From the NCBI GenBank assembly GCA_037721215.1, contig JBBJNV010000032.1, forward strand, positions 1 through 37,754: a stretch of 37,754 nt of DNA, in the 5' to 3' direction. Below are positions 17,029 through 26,624 of the stretch, one piece after another. The stretch comes from Gemmatimonadaceae bacterium (GTDB lineage: Bacteria; Gemmatimonadota; Gemmatimonadetes; Gemmatimonadales; Gemmatimonadaceae). Position 1 is the first letter of the stretch. Every line of letters begins with the position of its first letter. The position numbers were made by a program, and so were the translations under genes. The notes beneath the pieces are model-generated. The model saw only the letters and a program-made list of their open reading frames with translations, ran no database searches and had not been told where the DNA came from.

Positions 17029-18342
17029 ATGACAGAAACGAACGCCGTTCAGTACATCGTCGAGGGTGGCCGCACTCTCCATGGCACCATCCGGCCGTCG
17101 GGCAACAAGAATGCAGCGTTGCCGATTGTTGCCGCTGCGCTGCTGTCGGAGAGCACGGTGTATCTCGACAACGTGCCCCATATCCGGGACATCGAGACAT
17201 TGATGGAGTTGATTCGCTCGGTTGGCGCCAGCATCGAGTGGAGCGGTGACAACTCCCTGACAATCGAAGCCCGTGACTTGGTGGCCAGCGACCTCGACGC
17301 AGCGCTCTGCTCGAAGATCAGGGCCTCGATCCTGCTCGCGGCGCCTTTACTCGCGCGTTGTGGTGAAATCATGCTCCCTCCGCCAGGGGGCGACGTCATT
17401 GGGCGCCGCCGGCTGGATACCCATTTTCTGGCTCTGGAACAACTCGGCGCGACGGTGTCGCTGCACAAGGGGCTTCTCCGCCTGCACGTAAAGGGGTTCC
17501 GCGGAGCCGATGTGTTTCTCGACGAGCCAAGTGTGACTGCAACTGAAAACGCACTTGTTGCCGCCTGTGCTGCGCAGGGACGTACCGTTCTCCGGAACGC
17601 GGCAAGCGAGCCGCACGTTCAGGATCTTGCAAAGTTCCTGCGGGCGCTGGGTGCGCAAATCGATGGTGCCGGGACCAACTGCATCACTATCGAGGGCGGT
17701 CGCCCACTTGGCAAAGAGGCCGTACGGCACTCAATCGGGCCGGACCATATCGAGGTCGGCTCATTCATCGGTCTCGCAGCGGTGACAAAGTCGGAATTAC
17801 GCATCGAACAAGCGGGAATCGAACATCTCCGCTCCACCCGGCTGGGCTTCGCGAGGCTTGGTATCGAGTGCGAGGAGGACGGCGAAGATCTCATCGTCCC
17901 CGCCAAACAGACCCTCAAGATTCAGGCTGACATGGGAGACCATGTTCCCAAGCTCGAGGATCAGCCGTGGCCTGCGTTTCCGGCTGACACCATGTCGATC
18001 GCCATCGTCACGGCAACCCAATGCAACGGGATGATCCTGATGCACGAGAAGATGTTCGAGTCCCGGCTCTTCTTTGTTGACAAGCTCATCAGTATGGGAG
18101 CAAAGATCGTCCTCTGCGATCCACACCGCGCAATCGTTGCCGGGCCCTCCAGGCTCAGCGGCGCGACACTCGATTCGCCCGACATCCGGGCGGGGATGGC
18201 CCTCCTCATCGCCGCTCTCTGCGCCGAAGGCAGGAGCGTGATCAACAACGTCGGTCAGATCGAGCGCGGCTATGAGCGGATTGACTATCGGTTGCGTGCT
18301 CTGGGCGCATCGGTTGATCGGGTGGGCGATCGCCGCAAGTGA
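17029..18342 (+). CDS. murA: UDP-N-acetylglucosamine 1-carboxyvinyltransferase, Asp-type
   Basis: A 437-residue MurA, which adds enolpyruvate from PEP to UDP-GlcNAc, the first committed step of peptidoglycan synthesis in the cytoplasm. The N-terminal SGNKNAALP (residues 24-32) holds the conserved Lys-Asn pair. The active-site loop reads PPPGGDVIGRRRLDTH, so the residue at the position of E. coli Cys115 is Asp122 (codon 17392-17394). This substitution is known in mycobacterial and chlamydial MurA and gives fosfomycin insensitivity. All other blocks look intact. Its stop overlaps the GTG of pgeF. Confidence 0.95.
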   Translation: MTETNAVQYIVEGGRTLHGTIRPSGNKNAALPIVAAALLSESTVYLDNVPHIRDIETLMELIRSVGASIEWSGDNSLTIEARDLVASDLDAALCSKIRASILLAAPLLARCGEIMLPPPGGDVIGRRRLDTHFLALEQLGATVSLHKGLLRLHVKGFRGADVFLDEPSVTATENALVAACAAQGRTVLRNAASEPHVQDLAKFLRALGAQIDGAGTNCITIEGGRPLGKEAVRHSIGPDHIEVGSFIGLAAVTKSELRIEQAGIEHLRSTRLGFARLGIECEEDGEDLIVPAKQTLKIQADMGDHVPKLEDQPWPAFPADTMSIAIVTATQCNGMILMHEKMFESRLFFVDKLISMGAKIVLCDPHRAIVAGPSRLSGATLDSPDIRAGMALLIAALCAEGRSVINNVGQIERGYERIDYRLRALGASVDRVGDRRK

Positions 18343-19055
18343 CGGCGATCGCGTCCGGAACCGCCATCGAGGTGATTGATGGATTCGCAAATTTCGGCGT
18401 CCGGGCGTTTACGACGACGAGAGTCGCCGGCACTTTCAGCCTTTCGGGAAAAGACGCCGTTGGCGAAGTGATGGCACGCTGGACCGCTCTTCAGGAGGAT
18501 CTCTCCGGTCAGTCGCGGCGCATGGTCATCGGGCGACAGATTCATGGCTCACGCGTGCTCACGCATCAGGGAGGATGGGAAGGCCTGCTGCGTACCGCTG
18601 AAGCAGATGGCCATGTCGCGCTCGAGAAAGGGATTTCCCTTACGGTTTCTGTAGCTGATTGCGTTCCCGTATTCCTCGCGCATCCATCGGGAGTAGTTGG
18701 AATTCTGCACTCCGGATGGCGCGGGACCGGGGCACGGATCATCGATGCAGGTCTGAAGGCGTTTGCACGGTTCGGCATTCCTCCGGACGAAATCGTCGTT
18801 CACCTCGGTCCCGCGATCTGCGGACGCTGCTACGAGGTAAGTGCCGAAGTCCGTTCAGAACTTACCGGGCAGCCGGCAAATCGCCCAGGGAATGTTGACC
18901 TGCGTTCGCTGATCGCCGAACATGCGAAAGATGCTGGCGTGCGACAGATCAGCGTTAGCGATGCCTGCACGCGCTGTGACAACGATCGTTTTTTCTCGCA
19001 CCGCGCGGGCGATGCGGGCAGGCAGCTGGGAGTGATCGTGGCAGGAATTCTCTGA
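18339..19055 (+). CDS. pgeF: Peptidoglycan editing factor / polyphenol-oxidase-fold (YfiH/PgeF)
   Basis: A 238-residue YfiH-family protein. The zinc ligands are visible as H69 (GRQIHGSRV), C108 (VSVADCVPVF) and H124 (ILHSGWRGT). In E. coli the family removes faulty UDP-MurNAc-L-Ser products to keep peptidoglycan composition right, and other members act as purine nucleoside phosphorylases. It begins with GTG inside the murA stop, so the two are translationally coupled, which suits a shared job in wall precursor supply. Confidence 0.88.
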   Translation: MTAIASGTAIEVIDGFANFGVRAFTTTRVAGTFSLSGKDAVGEVMARWTALQEDLSGQSRRMVIGRQIHGSRVLTHQGGWEGLLRTAEADGHVALEKGISLTVSVADCVPVFLAHPSGVVGILHSGWRGTGARIIDAGLKAFARFGIPPDEIVVHLGPAICGRCYEVSAEVRSELTGQPANRPGNVDLRSLIAEHAKDAGVRQISVSDACTRCDNDRFFSHRAGDAGRQLGVIVAGIL

Positions 19056-19222
19056 TGCCCAGCTCTGCGGCCCCTGTAAGTCGCCACAGAATCACGCGCT
19101 AGGCCAGCTTCAAGCGTGACACTCGTTTCGGAGGCCATGCAGTCCTCATATTCGGGGTCTACGGGGCATTGTCCCATCGCCCGTCACAGTCCGCGTGCCC
19201 TGCTACCCGGAATCACTCCAGC

Positions 19223-19251
19223 TTGACTCTATAGTTAGCGATCCGTAGATT
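19223..19251 (+). promoter_or_regulatory. Sigma70-type promoter of the rimP-nusA-infB operon
   Basis: TTGACT at 19223-19228, 17 bases, then TAGATT at 19246-19251. The expected start is near 19258, a few bases before a perfect palindrome and a terminator-like hairpin. Bases 19056-19222 between pgeF and this promoter contain no gene, tRNA or repeat that I can see. Confidence 0.7.
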
Positions 19252-19260
19252 GCTTTCAGT

Positions 19261-19280
19261 TACGCGACGATCGTCGCGTA
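19261..19280. repeat. Perfect 20-base palindrome in the nusA-operon leader
   Basis: TACGCGACGA is followed directly by its reverse complement TCGTCGCGTA. In RNA it could fold as an 8-bp stem with a GATC tetraloop. It begins about 3 bases after the predicted transcription start and ends 5 bases before the terminator hairpin. It could be an operator for a dimeric protein or an RNA stem that competes with or protects the leader. Confidence 0.65.
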
Positions 19281-19285
19281 CGAGA

Positions 19286-19317
19286 ATGTGGGGATGCCCC
19301 CCACATTTTTTTATTTA
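19286..19317 (+). terminator. Intrinsic terminator in the leader of rimP
   Basis: An 8-bp stem, ATGTGGGG with CCCCACAT, encloses an ATGCC loop (19294-19298) and is followed at once by a T-rich run (19306-19317). It lies downstream of the promoter at 19223 and upstream of rimP, so transcription of the operon would have to pass it. That makes it a candidate attenuator. Confidence 0.75.
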
Positions 19318-19338
19318 CTGGAGTCAGCTCGAAATAAC

Positions 19339-19818
19339 ATGAGCGAAGCGTTGCAAGCCATTGTGGTACGGGAGCTTGACCCGCTTGAACTTGAGCTTTT
19401 CCAGCTCCGCTCGGGGGGTACGAAAAGCCGCCCTGTCCTCGACGTTCGCATTGAGAGGCGGGACGGTGAAAAGGTGACAGTGGATGACTGCGCAAAGGCG
19501 TCACGCGCAATCGAGGCTCGCCTGGATACAGACAGTTCAATTGCCGCACGGTACGTCCTTGAGGTTTCGTCTCCCGGAGTGGAGCGCCCCTTGAGGAATG
19601 CCGGGGACTGGCGGCGGTTTGTCGGTCGGGATGCCGTCATTTCGACGGACGCCGGGCCGGGCGTTGGCGGGTTCGAGTCGCAGGACATTCGAATCGCCGG
19701 CGTTGAAGGTGATGCTGACGACGAAATTATTGTTGTGGAAGACGCTGGTGGTCAGGCCCACCGCGTTCCGCTGGCCGCGATAAGAAAAGCGCGGCTTGCA
19801 TTCAACTGGAAACGGTAA
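19339..19818 (+). CDS. rimP: Ribosome maturation factor RimP
   Basis: A 159-residue RimP, needed for 30S assembly. Family blocks seen are the N-terminal ELDPLELELFQLR, DCAKASRAIEARLD, YVLEVSSPGVERPLR and the C-terminal small barrel ending IRKARLAFNWKR. I chose the ATG at 19339; an upstream ATG at 19288 lies inside the terminator hairpin and adds residues foreign to the family. The nearest purine block, TGGAG, is rather far away (15 bases). It opens the usual rimP-nusA-infB operon. Confidence 0.92.
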   Translation: MSEALQAIVVRELDPLELELFQLRSGGTKSRPVLDVRIERRDGEKVTVDDCAKASRAIEARLDTDSSIAARYVLEVSSPGVERPLRNAGDWRRFVGRDAVISTDAGPGVGGFESQDIRIAGVEGDADDEIIVVEDAGGQAHRVPLAAIRKARLAFNWKR

Positions 19819-19827
19819 GGAGCTGGG

Positions 19828-21339
19828 ATGGCGGGTTCACTGGAAATCCTGACTGCTATCAGGGAACTGACGAATACCAAGCAACTCGATCGGACCGAGC
19901 TTCATGGACTGCTGTTCGACGGGATAACAGCGGCTCTCGCAAAAAAGCACGGGCCAACGGTGCAGGCAGAAGTGGATATCGACGAAGACAAGGGTACGAT
20001 TCGCATCGTACGGCTTCGGACGGTGGTGGCCGATGTAACCGATACCGCCCGCGAAATTTCACTGGATGAAGCGCGCTTCACCGACGAAGAATTTCAGGTC
20101 GGCGACGTTATGGAAGATCCTGTGGACTTCTCGGAGTTCGGGCGGATGGCCGTGCTTGCAGCAAAGCAGCGGATCATCCAGCGCGTGCGCGAAGGCGAGC
20201 GCACGAAGATCCGCGACGAATTTACCAGCCGTGTCGGCGACCTGCTTTCCGGTGAGGTTCAGCAGATCGAACGCGGAAAGCTGGTAATCATGCTGAACAA
20301 GTTTCGCGAGGCAGAAGCAGTAATTCCCTATCGCGAGCAGAATCACCGCGAACATTTTCATCAGGGCGATCCCCTGCGGGCCGTCCTCAAGCGAGTTGAG
20401 GAAACGCCCAAGGGCCCGCGACTTATGCTCAGCCGGGGAGATCCGATGTTCGTGAAGGCGCTTTTCAAGCTCGAGGTTCCCGAGATTCAGCAGGGCATAG
20501 TCGAAATTCGTGCCGCTGCCCGCGAAGTCGGCAATCGCACGAAGATCGCCGTGTTTTCACGCGACGACTCGGTCGATCCGGTGGGCGCCTGCGTCGGGCT
20601 CAAGGGTTCACGCGTGCAGGCGGTAGTCAACGAGCTCGGCGGCGAGCGGATCGATATCGTCCCGTGGTCGGCCGATCCTGAGCGCTTCGCCAAGCTTGCA
20701 CTCGCTCCCGCTCGCGTTGCACGTGTGTTCAGCGACGCTGCATCGAAAACGATTCAGGCGGTTGTGGACGAAGACCAGCTTTCTCTCGCGATCGGGCGCA
20801 ACGGTCAGAACGTGCGGCTCGCATCCGAGCTGACCGAATGGAAGATCGAGCTTTACTCCAGCCGTGAGTGGATGGAGCGGGGTGCCGAGCAGCAGTTGTT
20901 CGCGCCGCTCCCGGGTGAAGCCGATGAAGCTGTAAACCCGCGGCTGTCGGAAATTGCCGGCCTCGAGCCTGCCACGATCGCGGTTCTCGAGGAAGCGGGG
21001 TATCGCACCCTCGACGATGTCATCGATCTTGAGCGTGAAGATTTTCTCCGGCTGGCTGGAATTGCACCTGAAGAAGCCGACCGGCTCATGAACATCATTA
21101 ACGAGCTGACGGTTGAAGAGGGTGCCGAAGGAGAGGGCAGCGACGCCGAAAGCGATAGTCCCGAATCTGAAATTCCCGAAGCCCCGGCTGTACCCGACGA
21201 AGATCCGGGGGCTGCCGGCACGCTCGGCAGTGACGGCGGGGCTGGGGATGCGACAAACGCCAATGACGGCGCGGCCAGTCAGCACTCAGACGCCGGCAGC
21301 GTTCCGAAAAGCGAGCCGGGAACCCGAAAAGGCGAATGA
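19828..21339 (+). CDS. nusA: Transcription termination/antitermination factor NusA
   Basis: A 503-residue NusA with an N-terminal RNA-polymerase-binding domain (1-125), an S1 domain (about 135-200), and two KH domains that include VGACVGLKGSRVQAVVNELG and LSLAIGRNGQNVRLA. After residue 365 one helix-hairpin-helix unit follows (LDDVIDLEREDFLRLAGIAP), then an acidic Glu/Ser/Ala-rich tail of about 70 residues. It starts with ATG behind AAGGAG, 9 bases after rimP. Because NusA stimulates hairpin termination, the terminator ahead of this operon could be a feedback switch. Confidence 0.95.
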   Translation: MAGSLEILTAIRELTNTKQLDRTELHGLLFDGITAALAKKHGPTVQAEVDIDEDKGTIRIVRLRTVVADVTDTAREISLDEARFTDEEFQVGDVMEDPVDFSEFGRMAVLAAKQRIIQRVREGERTKIRDEFTSRVGDLLSGEVQQIERGKLVIMLNKFREAEAVIPYREQNHREHFHQGDPLRAVLKRVEETPKGPRLMLSRGDPMFVKALFKLEVPEIQQGIVEIRAAAREVGNRTKIAVFSRDDSVDPVGACVGLKGSRVQAVVNELGGERIDIVPWSADPERFAKLALAPARVARVFSDAASKTIQAVVDEDQLSLAIGRNGQNVRLASELTEWKIELYSSREWMERGAEQQLFAPLPGEADEAVNPRLSEIAGLEPATIAVLEEAGYRTLDDVIDLEREDFLRLAGIAPEEADRLMNIINELTVEEGAEGEGSDAESDSPESEIPEAPAVPDEDPGAAGTLGSDGGAGDATNANDGAASQHSDAGSVPKSEPGTRKGE

Positions 21340-21704
21340 CGGAAGAGGTCGCGAAACGAAAGGTGCTGGGATTGATAGGCCTTGGACTTCGCGGGCGAAT
21401 GGCGGTAGTAGGGGTGCAACAGGTAAGGGAGGCGGCCAAACACGGCAAGCTGAAGGTCGCGCTCGTAGCGAGCGATGCGTCGCAGAATAGTCTGGACAAG
21501 GTTGTTGGATTGTTGAAAGCCCGAGACGTTCCGGTGATCACCACGTTGACGGCAACGGATCTCGGAGGCGTCGCGGGTCGTGAAGCGGTGGCGGTGATCG
21601 GTGTAACGAACATGGGGTTGGCTCGCGGTATCCTGGACGCGTTTCCCGGAGCAGCGGCCAATGTCGTTCGCGGGCGAGGTGCGCCGCGAACCATCAGGGA
21701 TTAA
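21336..21704 (+). CDS. L7Ae/L30e-family RNA-binding protein (YlxQ-like)
   Basis: A 122-residue protein with the L7Ae fold: LGLIGLGLRGRMAVVGVQQV, LKVALVASDASQNSLDKVV and the C-terminal AVIGVTNMGLARGILDAF. It corresponds in place to YlxQ between nusA and infB. The YlxR (DUF448) gene that often sits with it is not visible here. It overlaps nusA by 4 bases (ATGA), and its TAA overlaps the ribosome site of infB. The family binds kink-turn RNA; its target here is unknown. Confidence 0.82.
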   Translation: MTEEVAKRKVLGLIGLGLRGRMAVVGVQQVREAAKHGKLKVALVASDASQNSLDKVVGLLKARDVPVITTLTATDLGGVAGREAVAVIGVTNMGLARGILDAFPGAAANVVRGRGAPRTIRD

Positions 21705-21716
21705 GGAGACACGGTT

Positions 21717-24494
21717 TTGAGCAAACTTCTCGTAAATGACATGGCAGGCGAATTCGGAATCTCCGTTGACGAGGTTATCAACCTTCTTCGACAGTGGGAC
21801 ATTCCTGTGCGCAGCCATATGACCCCGCTGTCGGACGACCAGATCGCCCGCATCAGGGCGAGGTGGGAACGCGAGAAGAGAGCGCGCGCAACAGCACCGG
21901 CGGCATCTCCCGCACGCCGCCGCCGCGGCGCTGCGGCTCCAGTGGTCGCAGCGGTTGTGACCGTCGAGGCCGCGCCCGACACAGCCGGTGTTCGCCGCCG
22001 GCGCAAGGCGGCGGACATTGTCGTTGCCGATCCCGAAGTTGAAGCGCCTCCAGTGGCGGATGTCAGTACACCTGAGCCGGACGCTCCCGCGAAAAGCATT
22101 CCCGTCCCGCCGCCGTCCGCCGGAACTACGGCTCCAGTTGCCGGCTCCATCGCCGCACCTCCGGGGGGCACGGCCGCAGCTTCACCGCAGATACCAACGC
22201 GGGAGCCTGCAGAAGAAGAAAAGGTCGAAACCAGACCACCTGCGCCGACGGTTGAGCCGCGACCCGCTCGGCCCTCCGCGCCGCAACCCTCGACGTCGCA
22301 CTCCGGGTCTTTCACCCCAGGAGGCAGTCAGTCGTCCGGGCCGTCAGTGCCGGAGCGCCAGCGCCCGCGGCCAGTTGTACCGGGGGCGCCACGGCCGCGT
22401 CCCATCGCCACCGGAACCCCGTTTGTGCCCCCGCGCCCGGTCGCGTCCGCCGCACCAGGAGCGCCGGCCGGCTTCGCAGGGGCCAGACGGGACGAGCGAC
22501 CGCGTCCCGGTATGGTCGATGACCGCAATGCCCGCCGAGGGAAGAAAGGCAAGCGCGGCTCGGTGGATCAGGAAGCGGTTTCGTCGAGCATCTCGAAGAC
22601 GATGACCGCACTGCGACAGGGAGTAGTGCGGCGAGGCGGATCGCGACGCTCGGATGACATGAGCTACCGCGAAGAAATGGAGGCCCAGCGCGTCGCCGAC
22701 GTCGAGCGCGAGAAGAAAACAGTTCGGGTCAACGAATTCATCACGGTCAGCGAGCTGGCTGCCATCCTCAAGATCCCCGCGACGCAGATCGTTGGCTTCG
22801 CATTCAAGAATCTCGGGCTGATGGTCACCATCAATCAGCGCCTGGATTTCGACCAGATCGAGCTCATTGCCGGTGAGTTTGGATTCCAGGCAGTGAAGGA
22901 AGAGGAATACACGGTTGGACTCGAGGAGTCCGTCGAGACCGATATCGCGGAAGACCTCCACTCGCGGCCCCCTGTCGTTACAATCATGGGACACGTCGAT
23001 CACGGCAAGACTTCACTGCTCGATTACATCCGCAAGGCCAACGTCGTTGCCGGTGAATCCGGGGGCATTACCCAGCACATCGGGGCGTACCACGTGACCC
23101 TCGGCAATGAAAAGCAGATCACCTTCCTCGATACGCCGGGACACGAGGCATTCACGGCCATGCGCGCTCGCGGCGCGCAGGTTACTGACATCGTCGTGCT
23201 CGTGGTTGCCGCGGACGATCAGGTAATGCCGCAGACGGTTGAGGCAATCTCGCATGCCAAGAATGCCGGTGTGCCGATGATCGTTGCAATCAACAAGATC
23301 GACCTTCCGTCCGCGAACGTCGGGAAAGTAAAGCAGGATCTGCTTCAGCACGGTGTAGTGCTGGAGGAATTTGGAGGAGCTACGCTTTCGACCGAGATCT
23401 CGGCCAAGAAGGGAACGAATGTCGATGTACTTCTCGAGCAGGTCCTGCTGCAGTCCGAGGTGCTCGATCTGAAGGCAAATCCGAATCGGCGCGCCGCCGG
23501 TGCAGTGGTCGAGGCACAGCTGGATCCGGGCAAGGGTCCAGTGGCCACCGTGCTCGTCTCGGCGGGAACTCTGCGTGTGGGCGACGATTTCATCTGCGGG
23601 ATGTTCTCCGGACGCGTCAGGGCGCTGCTCGATGAGCGCGGCAAGACGGTGAAGGAAGCCGGACCGGCGATTCCCGTCCAGGTTCTCGGCATTGGCGGCG
23701 TGCCGATGGCAGGCGATCAGTTCGTGGTCGTCGAGGACGCCATGGAGTCACGCGACATCGCCCAGCGGCGCCAGCGGCTCGACCGTGAGGCGAAAAGCCG
23801 GCGAACGTCCAGGAGCAGGGTGTCGCTCGAAGACTTCATGTCCGCTGCGGCGTCCGGCGAAAAGCGCACGTTGCACATCATCATTAAGGCCGATCAGGGC
23901 GGGCCGGCGGAAGCACTCGCCGATGCGCTTGGCCAGCTCTCGCACGACGAAGTCTCGGTGGACGTGATCCACCGCGGTGTCGGCTCGATCAACGAAAGCG
24001 ACATTCTGCTGGCCCGCAGTTCAGGCGCGGTCATCGTCGGTTTCCACGTACGGCCCGACAACAACGCCCGCGCGGCTGCCGAAAGAGAAGGTGTCGAGAT
24101 AAAGCTGTACAAGGTGATTTACGAAGCAGTCGAAGACATCCGGTCGGCACTTGAAGGCATGCTGCGTCCCGAAGAGCGCGAAGTGGTGCTCGGCGAAGCC
24201 GAAGTGCGCGAGACATTCAAGGTTCCTAAGCTTGGTCTCATTGCCGGCTGCTCGGTGCGAAGCGGGATCGTTCAACGCGGAGGGCGCGCACGTGTTGTTC
24301 GGGATGGGGTGGAGATTTACGACGGCGTTGTCGGATCGTTGCGGCGCTTCAAGGACGATGTGAAGGAGGTCCGCGAGGGCTTCGAGTGTGGAATTGGGAT
24401 TGAGAATTTCAACGACATCAAGCTTGGCGACGTCATAGAGTGCTACCGCAAGGAACAGGTTGCGCGCACGCTGGCGTCGAGCGCTTCTGCGTAA
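21717..24494 (+). CDS. infB: Translation initiation factor IF-2
   Basis: A 925-residue IF-2, the GTPase that places fMet-tRNA on the 30S and joins the subunits. The N-terminal 50 residues form the IF2_N fold, followed by a long Pro/Ala/Arg-rich disordered stretch (about 55-300), then a second IF2_N domain. The GTPase motifs are [24 protein letters not shown] and NKIDL. The C2 domain near the end binds the initiator formyl-methionine. The start is TTG after AAGGAG at 8-base spacing, since no ATG gives the family N-terminus ([14 protein letters not shown]). It overlaps rbfA by 35 bases. Confidence 0.96.
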   Translation: MSKLLVNDMAGEFGISVDEVINLLRQWDIPVRSHMTPLSDDQIARIRARWEREKRARATAPAASPARRRRGAAAPVVAAVVTVEAAPDTAGVRRRRKAADIVVADPEVEAPPVADVSTPEPDAPAKSIPVPPPSAGTTAPVAGSIAAPPGGTAAASPQIPTREPAEEEKVETRPPAPTVEPRPARPSAPQPSTSHSGSFTPGGSQSSGPSVPERQRPRPVVPGAPRPRPIATGTPFVPPRPVASAAPGAPAGFAGARRDERPRPGMVDDRNARRGKKGKRGSVDQEAVSSSISKTMTALRQGVVRRGGSRRSDDMSYREEMEAQRVADVEREKKTVRVNEFITVSELAAILKIPATQIVGFAFKNLGLMVTINQRLDFDQIELIAGEFGFQAVKEEEYTVGLEESVETDIAEDLHSRPPVVTIMGHVDHGKTSLLDYIRKANVVAGESGGITQHIGAYHVTLGNEKQITFLDTPGHEAFTAMRARGAQVTDIVVLVVAADDQVMPQTVEAISHAKNAGVPMIVAINKIDLPSANVGKVKQDLLQHGVVLEEFGGATLSTEISAKKGTNVDVLLEQVLLQSEVLDLKANPNRRAAGAVVEAQLDPGKGPVATVLVSAGTLRVGDDFICGMFSGRVRALLDERGKTVKEAGPAIPVQVLGIGGVPMAGDQFVVVEDAMESRDIAQRRQRLDREAKSRRTSRSRVSLEDFMSAAASGEKRTLHIIIKADQGGPAEALADALGQLSHDEVSVDVIHRGVGSINESDILLARSSGAVIVGFHVRPDNNARAAAEREGVEIKLYKVIYEAVEDIRSALEGMLRPEEREVVLGEAEVRETFKVPKLGLIAGCSVRSGIVQRGGRARVVRDGVEIYDGVVGSLRRFKDDVKEVREGFECGIGIENFNDIKLGDVIECYRKEQVARTLASSASA

Positions 24495-24930
24495 CACCCG
24501 GCGTGCCGACCGGGTGGCCGCAGCCATCCGTGAAGAGGTCGCGATGTTCCTTGCCAGCGCCGCAAAGGATCCGCGCATCGTTGGTTTCGTAACGGTGACG
24601 GGAGTGGAAGTCACTTCCGACCTCAGGCACGCACGTGTATTCGTGAGTGTGATGGGCAGCGAGCCCGAAAAGGAATCGACATTCCAGGGGCTCGGAAGCA
24701 CCGCCTCGCACCTGCGATCGCTCGTCGGACGTACCCTGCGACTGCGGGTGGCTCCCGAAATTCAGTTCAAGGAAGACGACAGCGTGGCCCGCGCCGCCCG
24801 TATCGAGTCGCTGCTCGCCGGTATCAAGCCCAGTGAGCCGGGTGACCCCGATTCGGCGGCCTCTACGCCAGTGTCATCCGACGCGCTTGGCCCGGACGGA
24901 CGGCCTGGCGACGAAGACGACGGGAATTGA
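24460..24930 (+). CDS. rbfA: Ribosome-binding factor A
   Basis: A 156-residue RbfA, a KH-type cold-shock assembly factor of the 30S subunit. Typical blocks are RADRVAAAIREEVA, VTVTGVEVTSDLRHARVFVS and LRLRVAPEIQFKEDDS. It begins with a TTG within infB with AAGGAA four bases ahead. No ATG or GTG lies before the family N-terminus, so this is the best start that I can see. The C-terminal 40 residues are an acidic extension not needed by the fold. The next gene, truB, begins 10 bases after its stop. Confidence 0.88.
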   Translation: MRARWRRALLRNTRRADRVAAAIREEVAMFLASAAKDPRIVGFVTVTGVEVTSDLRHARVFVSVMGSEPEKESTFQGLGSTASHLRSLVGRTLRLRVAPEIQFKEDDSVARAARIESLLAGIKPSEPGDPDSAASTPVSSDALGPDGRPGDEDDGN

Positions 24931-24940
24931 AGGCTCGCCG

Positions 24941-25627
24941 TTGGCCGCCAGTGTGGAAGGTCTTCTTCTCGTCGACAAACCCGCCGGCGCTACATCACAC
25001 GACATAGTACAACTGGCCCGTCGCGTTTATGGCGAGAAGAGCATCGGGCATCTCGGAACGCTTGATCCGTTCGCCACTGGGTTGCTGATACTGCTGATGG
25101 GTCGCTCGACCCGGCTGGCAACGTTCATTCTTACCGAGCCCAAGGTCTACCTCACCACAATCCGCTTTGGAGCGGAGACCGATTCTGACGACTGCACGGG
25201 ATCGGTGATTCGCCAATCGCCCCCGCCGCCGCGGGGCTCTATCTCCGACGCTATTTCAGCGCTGACTGGAGATTTGATGCAGGTGCCGCCGGCCTACTCG
25301 GCCAAATCCGTTGACGGCGTGCGCGCTTATGACGCCGCGCGGCGTGGCGAACCGCTGGAGCTTGCCGCGGCAAGAGTGATGGTTCATGGGTGGGCGATTC
25401 AGGATGAGCGGGATAATGAGATCGACGTGCGAATCACGTGCGGGACCGGGACCTACATCCGCGCCCTGGCGCGCGATCTGGGCCGTGCCACCGGGAGTGC
25501 CGCCCACCTGGCCGCGCTGAGACGCGAGCAGAGCGGGCCCTTCGACGTGGCTCACGCGGCAACCGTCGAAGTGCTGCGGACCTCACCCCCGCCCTTGAGA
25601 CCGCTGCGAGTCGTCACCGATGCCTGA
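24941..25627 (+). CDS. truB: tRNA pseudouridine-55 synthase
   Basis: A 228-residue TruB, which converts U55 in the T-loop of tRNAs to pseudouridine. The catalytic Asp is D42 in GHLGTLDPFATG, and the other conserved region is YSAKSVDGVRAYDAARRGE. The C-terminus is short, without the PUA domain found in the E. coli enzyme. I chose the TTG at 24941 (GAAGG seven bases ahead) over GTG at 24953; the longer frame from 24833 overlaps rbfA by about 100 bases and adds non-family residues. It overlaps ribF by 8 bases. Confidence 0.92.
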   Translation: MAASVEGLLLVDKPAGATSHDIVQLARRVYGEKSIGHLGTLDPFATGLLILLMGRSTRLATFILTEPKVYLTTIRFGAETDSDDCTGSVIRQSPPPPRGSISDAISALTGDLMQVPPAYSAKSVDGVRAYDAARRGEPLELAAARVMVHGWAIQDERDNEIDVRITCGTGTYIRALARDLGRATGSAAHLAALRREQSGPFDVAHAATVEVLRTSPPPLRPLRVVTDA

Positions 25628-26624
25628 CCTGATGGCGATATCGGGGGCTTCCGCTCTTCCCTCGAATGTCGACGGCACCGTCGTGACAGTTGGGACGTTC
25701 GACGGAGTGCATCGGGGGCACGCAGACGTCATCCAGCGACTGGTAGCCCGGGCAAAGATGGTCGGCTTGCCAAGCCTCCTGGTGAGTTTCGACCCGCATC
25801 CGCTTGAAGTCGTCAATCCGCATTCAGCGCCGCAGCTTCTTACCACTCATCATGAAAAACTCGAGATCTTTGCGGCGAGCGGTCTCGATTATTTTGCCGT
25901 CGTCCCGTTTACGGCTGCGCTGGCGTCTTTCACGGCGGCTGAGTTCGTCGATACGATTCTGCGACGGCGGTTCCGCATGCGAGAGCTGCTGATCGGGCAC
26001 GACCACGGATTCGGACGCCAGCGAGCAGGGAATGTGACTGTTCTCCGCGAACTTGGCGTCCGGTGGGGCTTTGACGTCGAAGTCATTGACGCAGTGTCCT
26101 ATGGCGACGGCACACATGTGTCGTCGACCTCCATTCGCCGGGCAATCGCGGGCGGTGATCTGGCCCGCGCGGCCGAAGCTCTCGGCCGTCCTTATTCCGT
26201 GAGTGGTACCGTAGTCAGCGGGCACGGGCGGGGAAGACAACTGGGGTTTTCTACCCTGAATCTGAGCCACCCGCTCCCGGTGAAGCTTCTTCCGCCTGAC
26301 GGTGTATATGCCGTCAGGGTGCAGTCGCGCCATGGCGAGTTCGAGGCAATGGCGAACCTTGGGCCTCGGCCGACGTTCGGCGAATCCGACAGGACAATTG
26401 AAGCTCACCTGTTTGACGCGTCGGGCGATTTTTACGGCTCCGCGGTGCGGCTGGACTTCATTGGTTTTCTCCGAAATACACGAAAATTCGACAGCCCGGC
26501 CGAACTCATTCAGCAACTTGAACGTGACCGTGCCAGCGCGACGCGCGCGTTGACTCTGCCCGCGAATGCCGGTAACCTTAGAGGCTACACAGGAACGGTT
26601 CACCCTACCTCGTCTGACGCATGA
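25620..26624 (+). CDS. ribF: Bifunctional riboflavin kinase / FAD synthetase
   Basis: A 334-residue RibF. The N-terminal adenylyltransferase domain has [10 protein letters not shown] (residues 25-34). The middle holds [14 protein letters not shown], and STSIRRAI ends that domain. The C-terminal flavokinase domain contains [15 protein letters not shown], where the usual GFPTAN appears as GFSTLN; the Thr and Asn that bind Mg-ATP are kept. It turns riboflavin into FMN and FAD. It overlaps truB by 8 bases and secD by 4 (ATGA), a common gene order (truB-ribF). Confidence 0.95.
   Translation: MPDLMAISGASALPSNVDGTVVTVGTFDGVHRGHADVIQRLVARAKMVGLPSLLVSFDPHPLEVVNPHSAPQLLTTHHEKLEIFAASGLDYFAVVPFTAALASFTAAEFVDTILRRRFRMRELLIGHDHGFGRQRAGNVTVLRELGVRWGFDVEVIDAVSYGDGTHVSSTSIRRAIAGGDLARAAEALGRPYSVSGTVVSGHGRGRQLGFSTLNLSHPLPVKLLPPDGVYAVRVQSRHGEFEAMANLGPRPTFGESDRTIEAHLFDASGDFYGSAVRLDFIGFLRNTRKFDSPAELIQQLERDRASATRALTLPANAGNLRGYTGTVHPTSSDA

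Noticed and set aside
19056-19222. Possible tRNA or small RNA gene between pgeF and rimP
   Set aside because: No cloverleaf, T-arm or terminator is visible until the leader itself.
24833-24940. Longer truB start
   Set aside because: It overlaps rbfA by about 100 bases and its residues do not resemble TruB.
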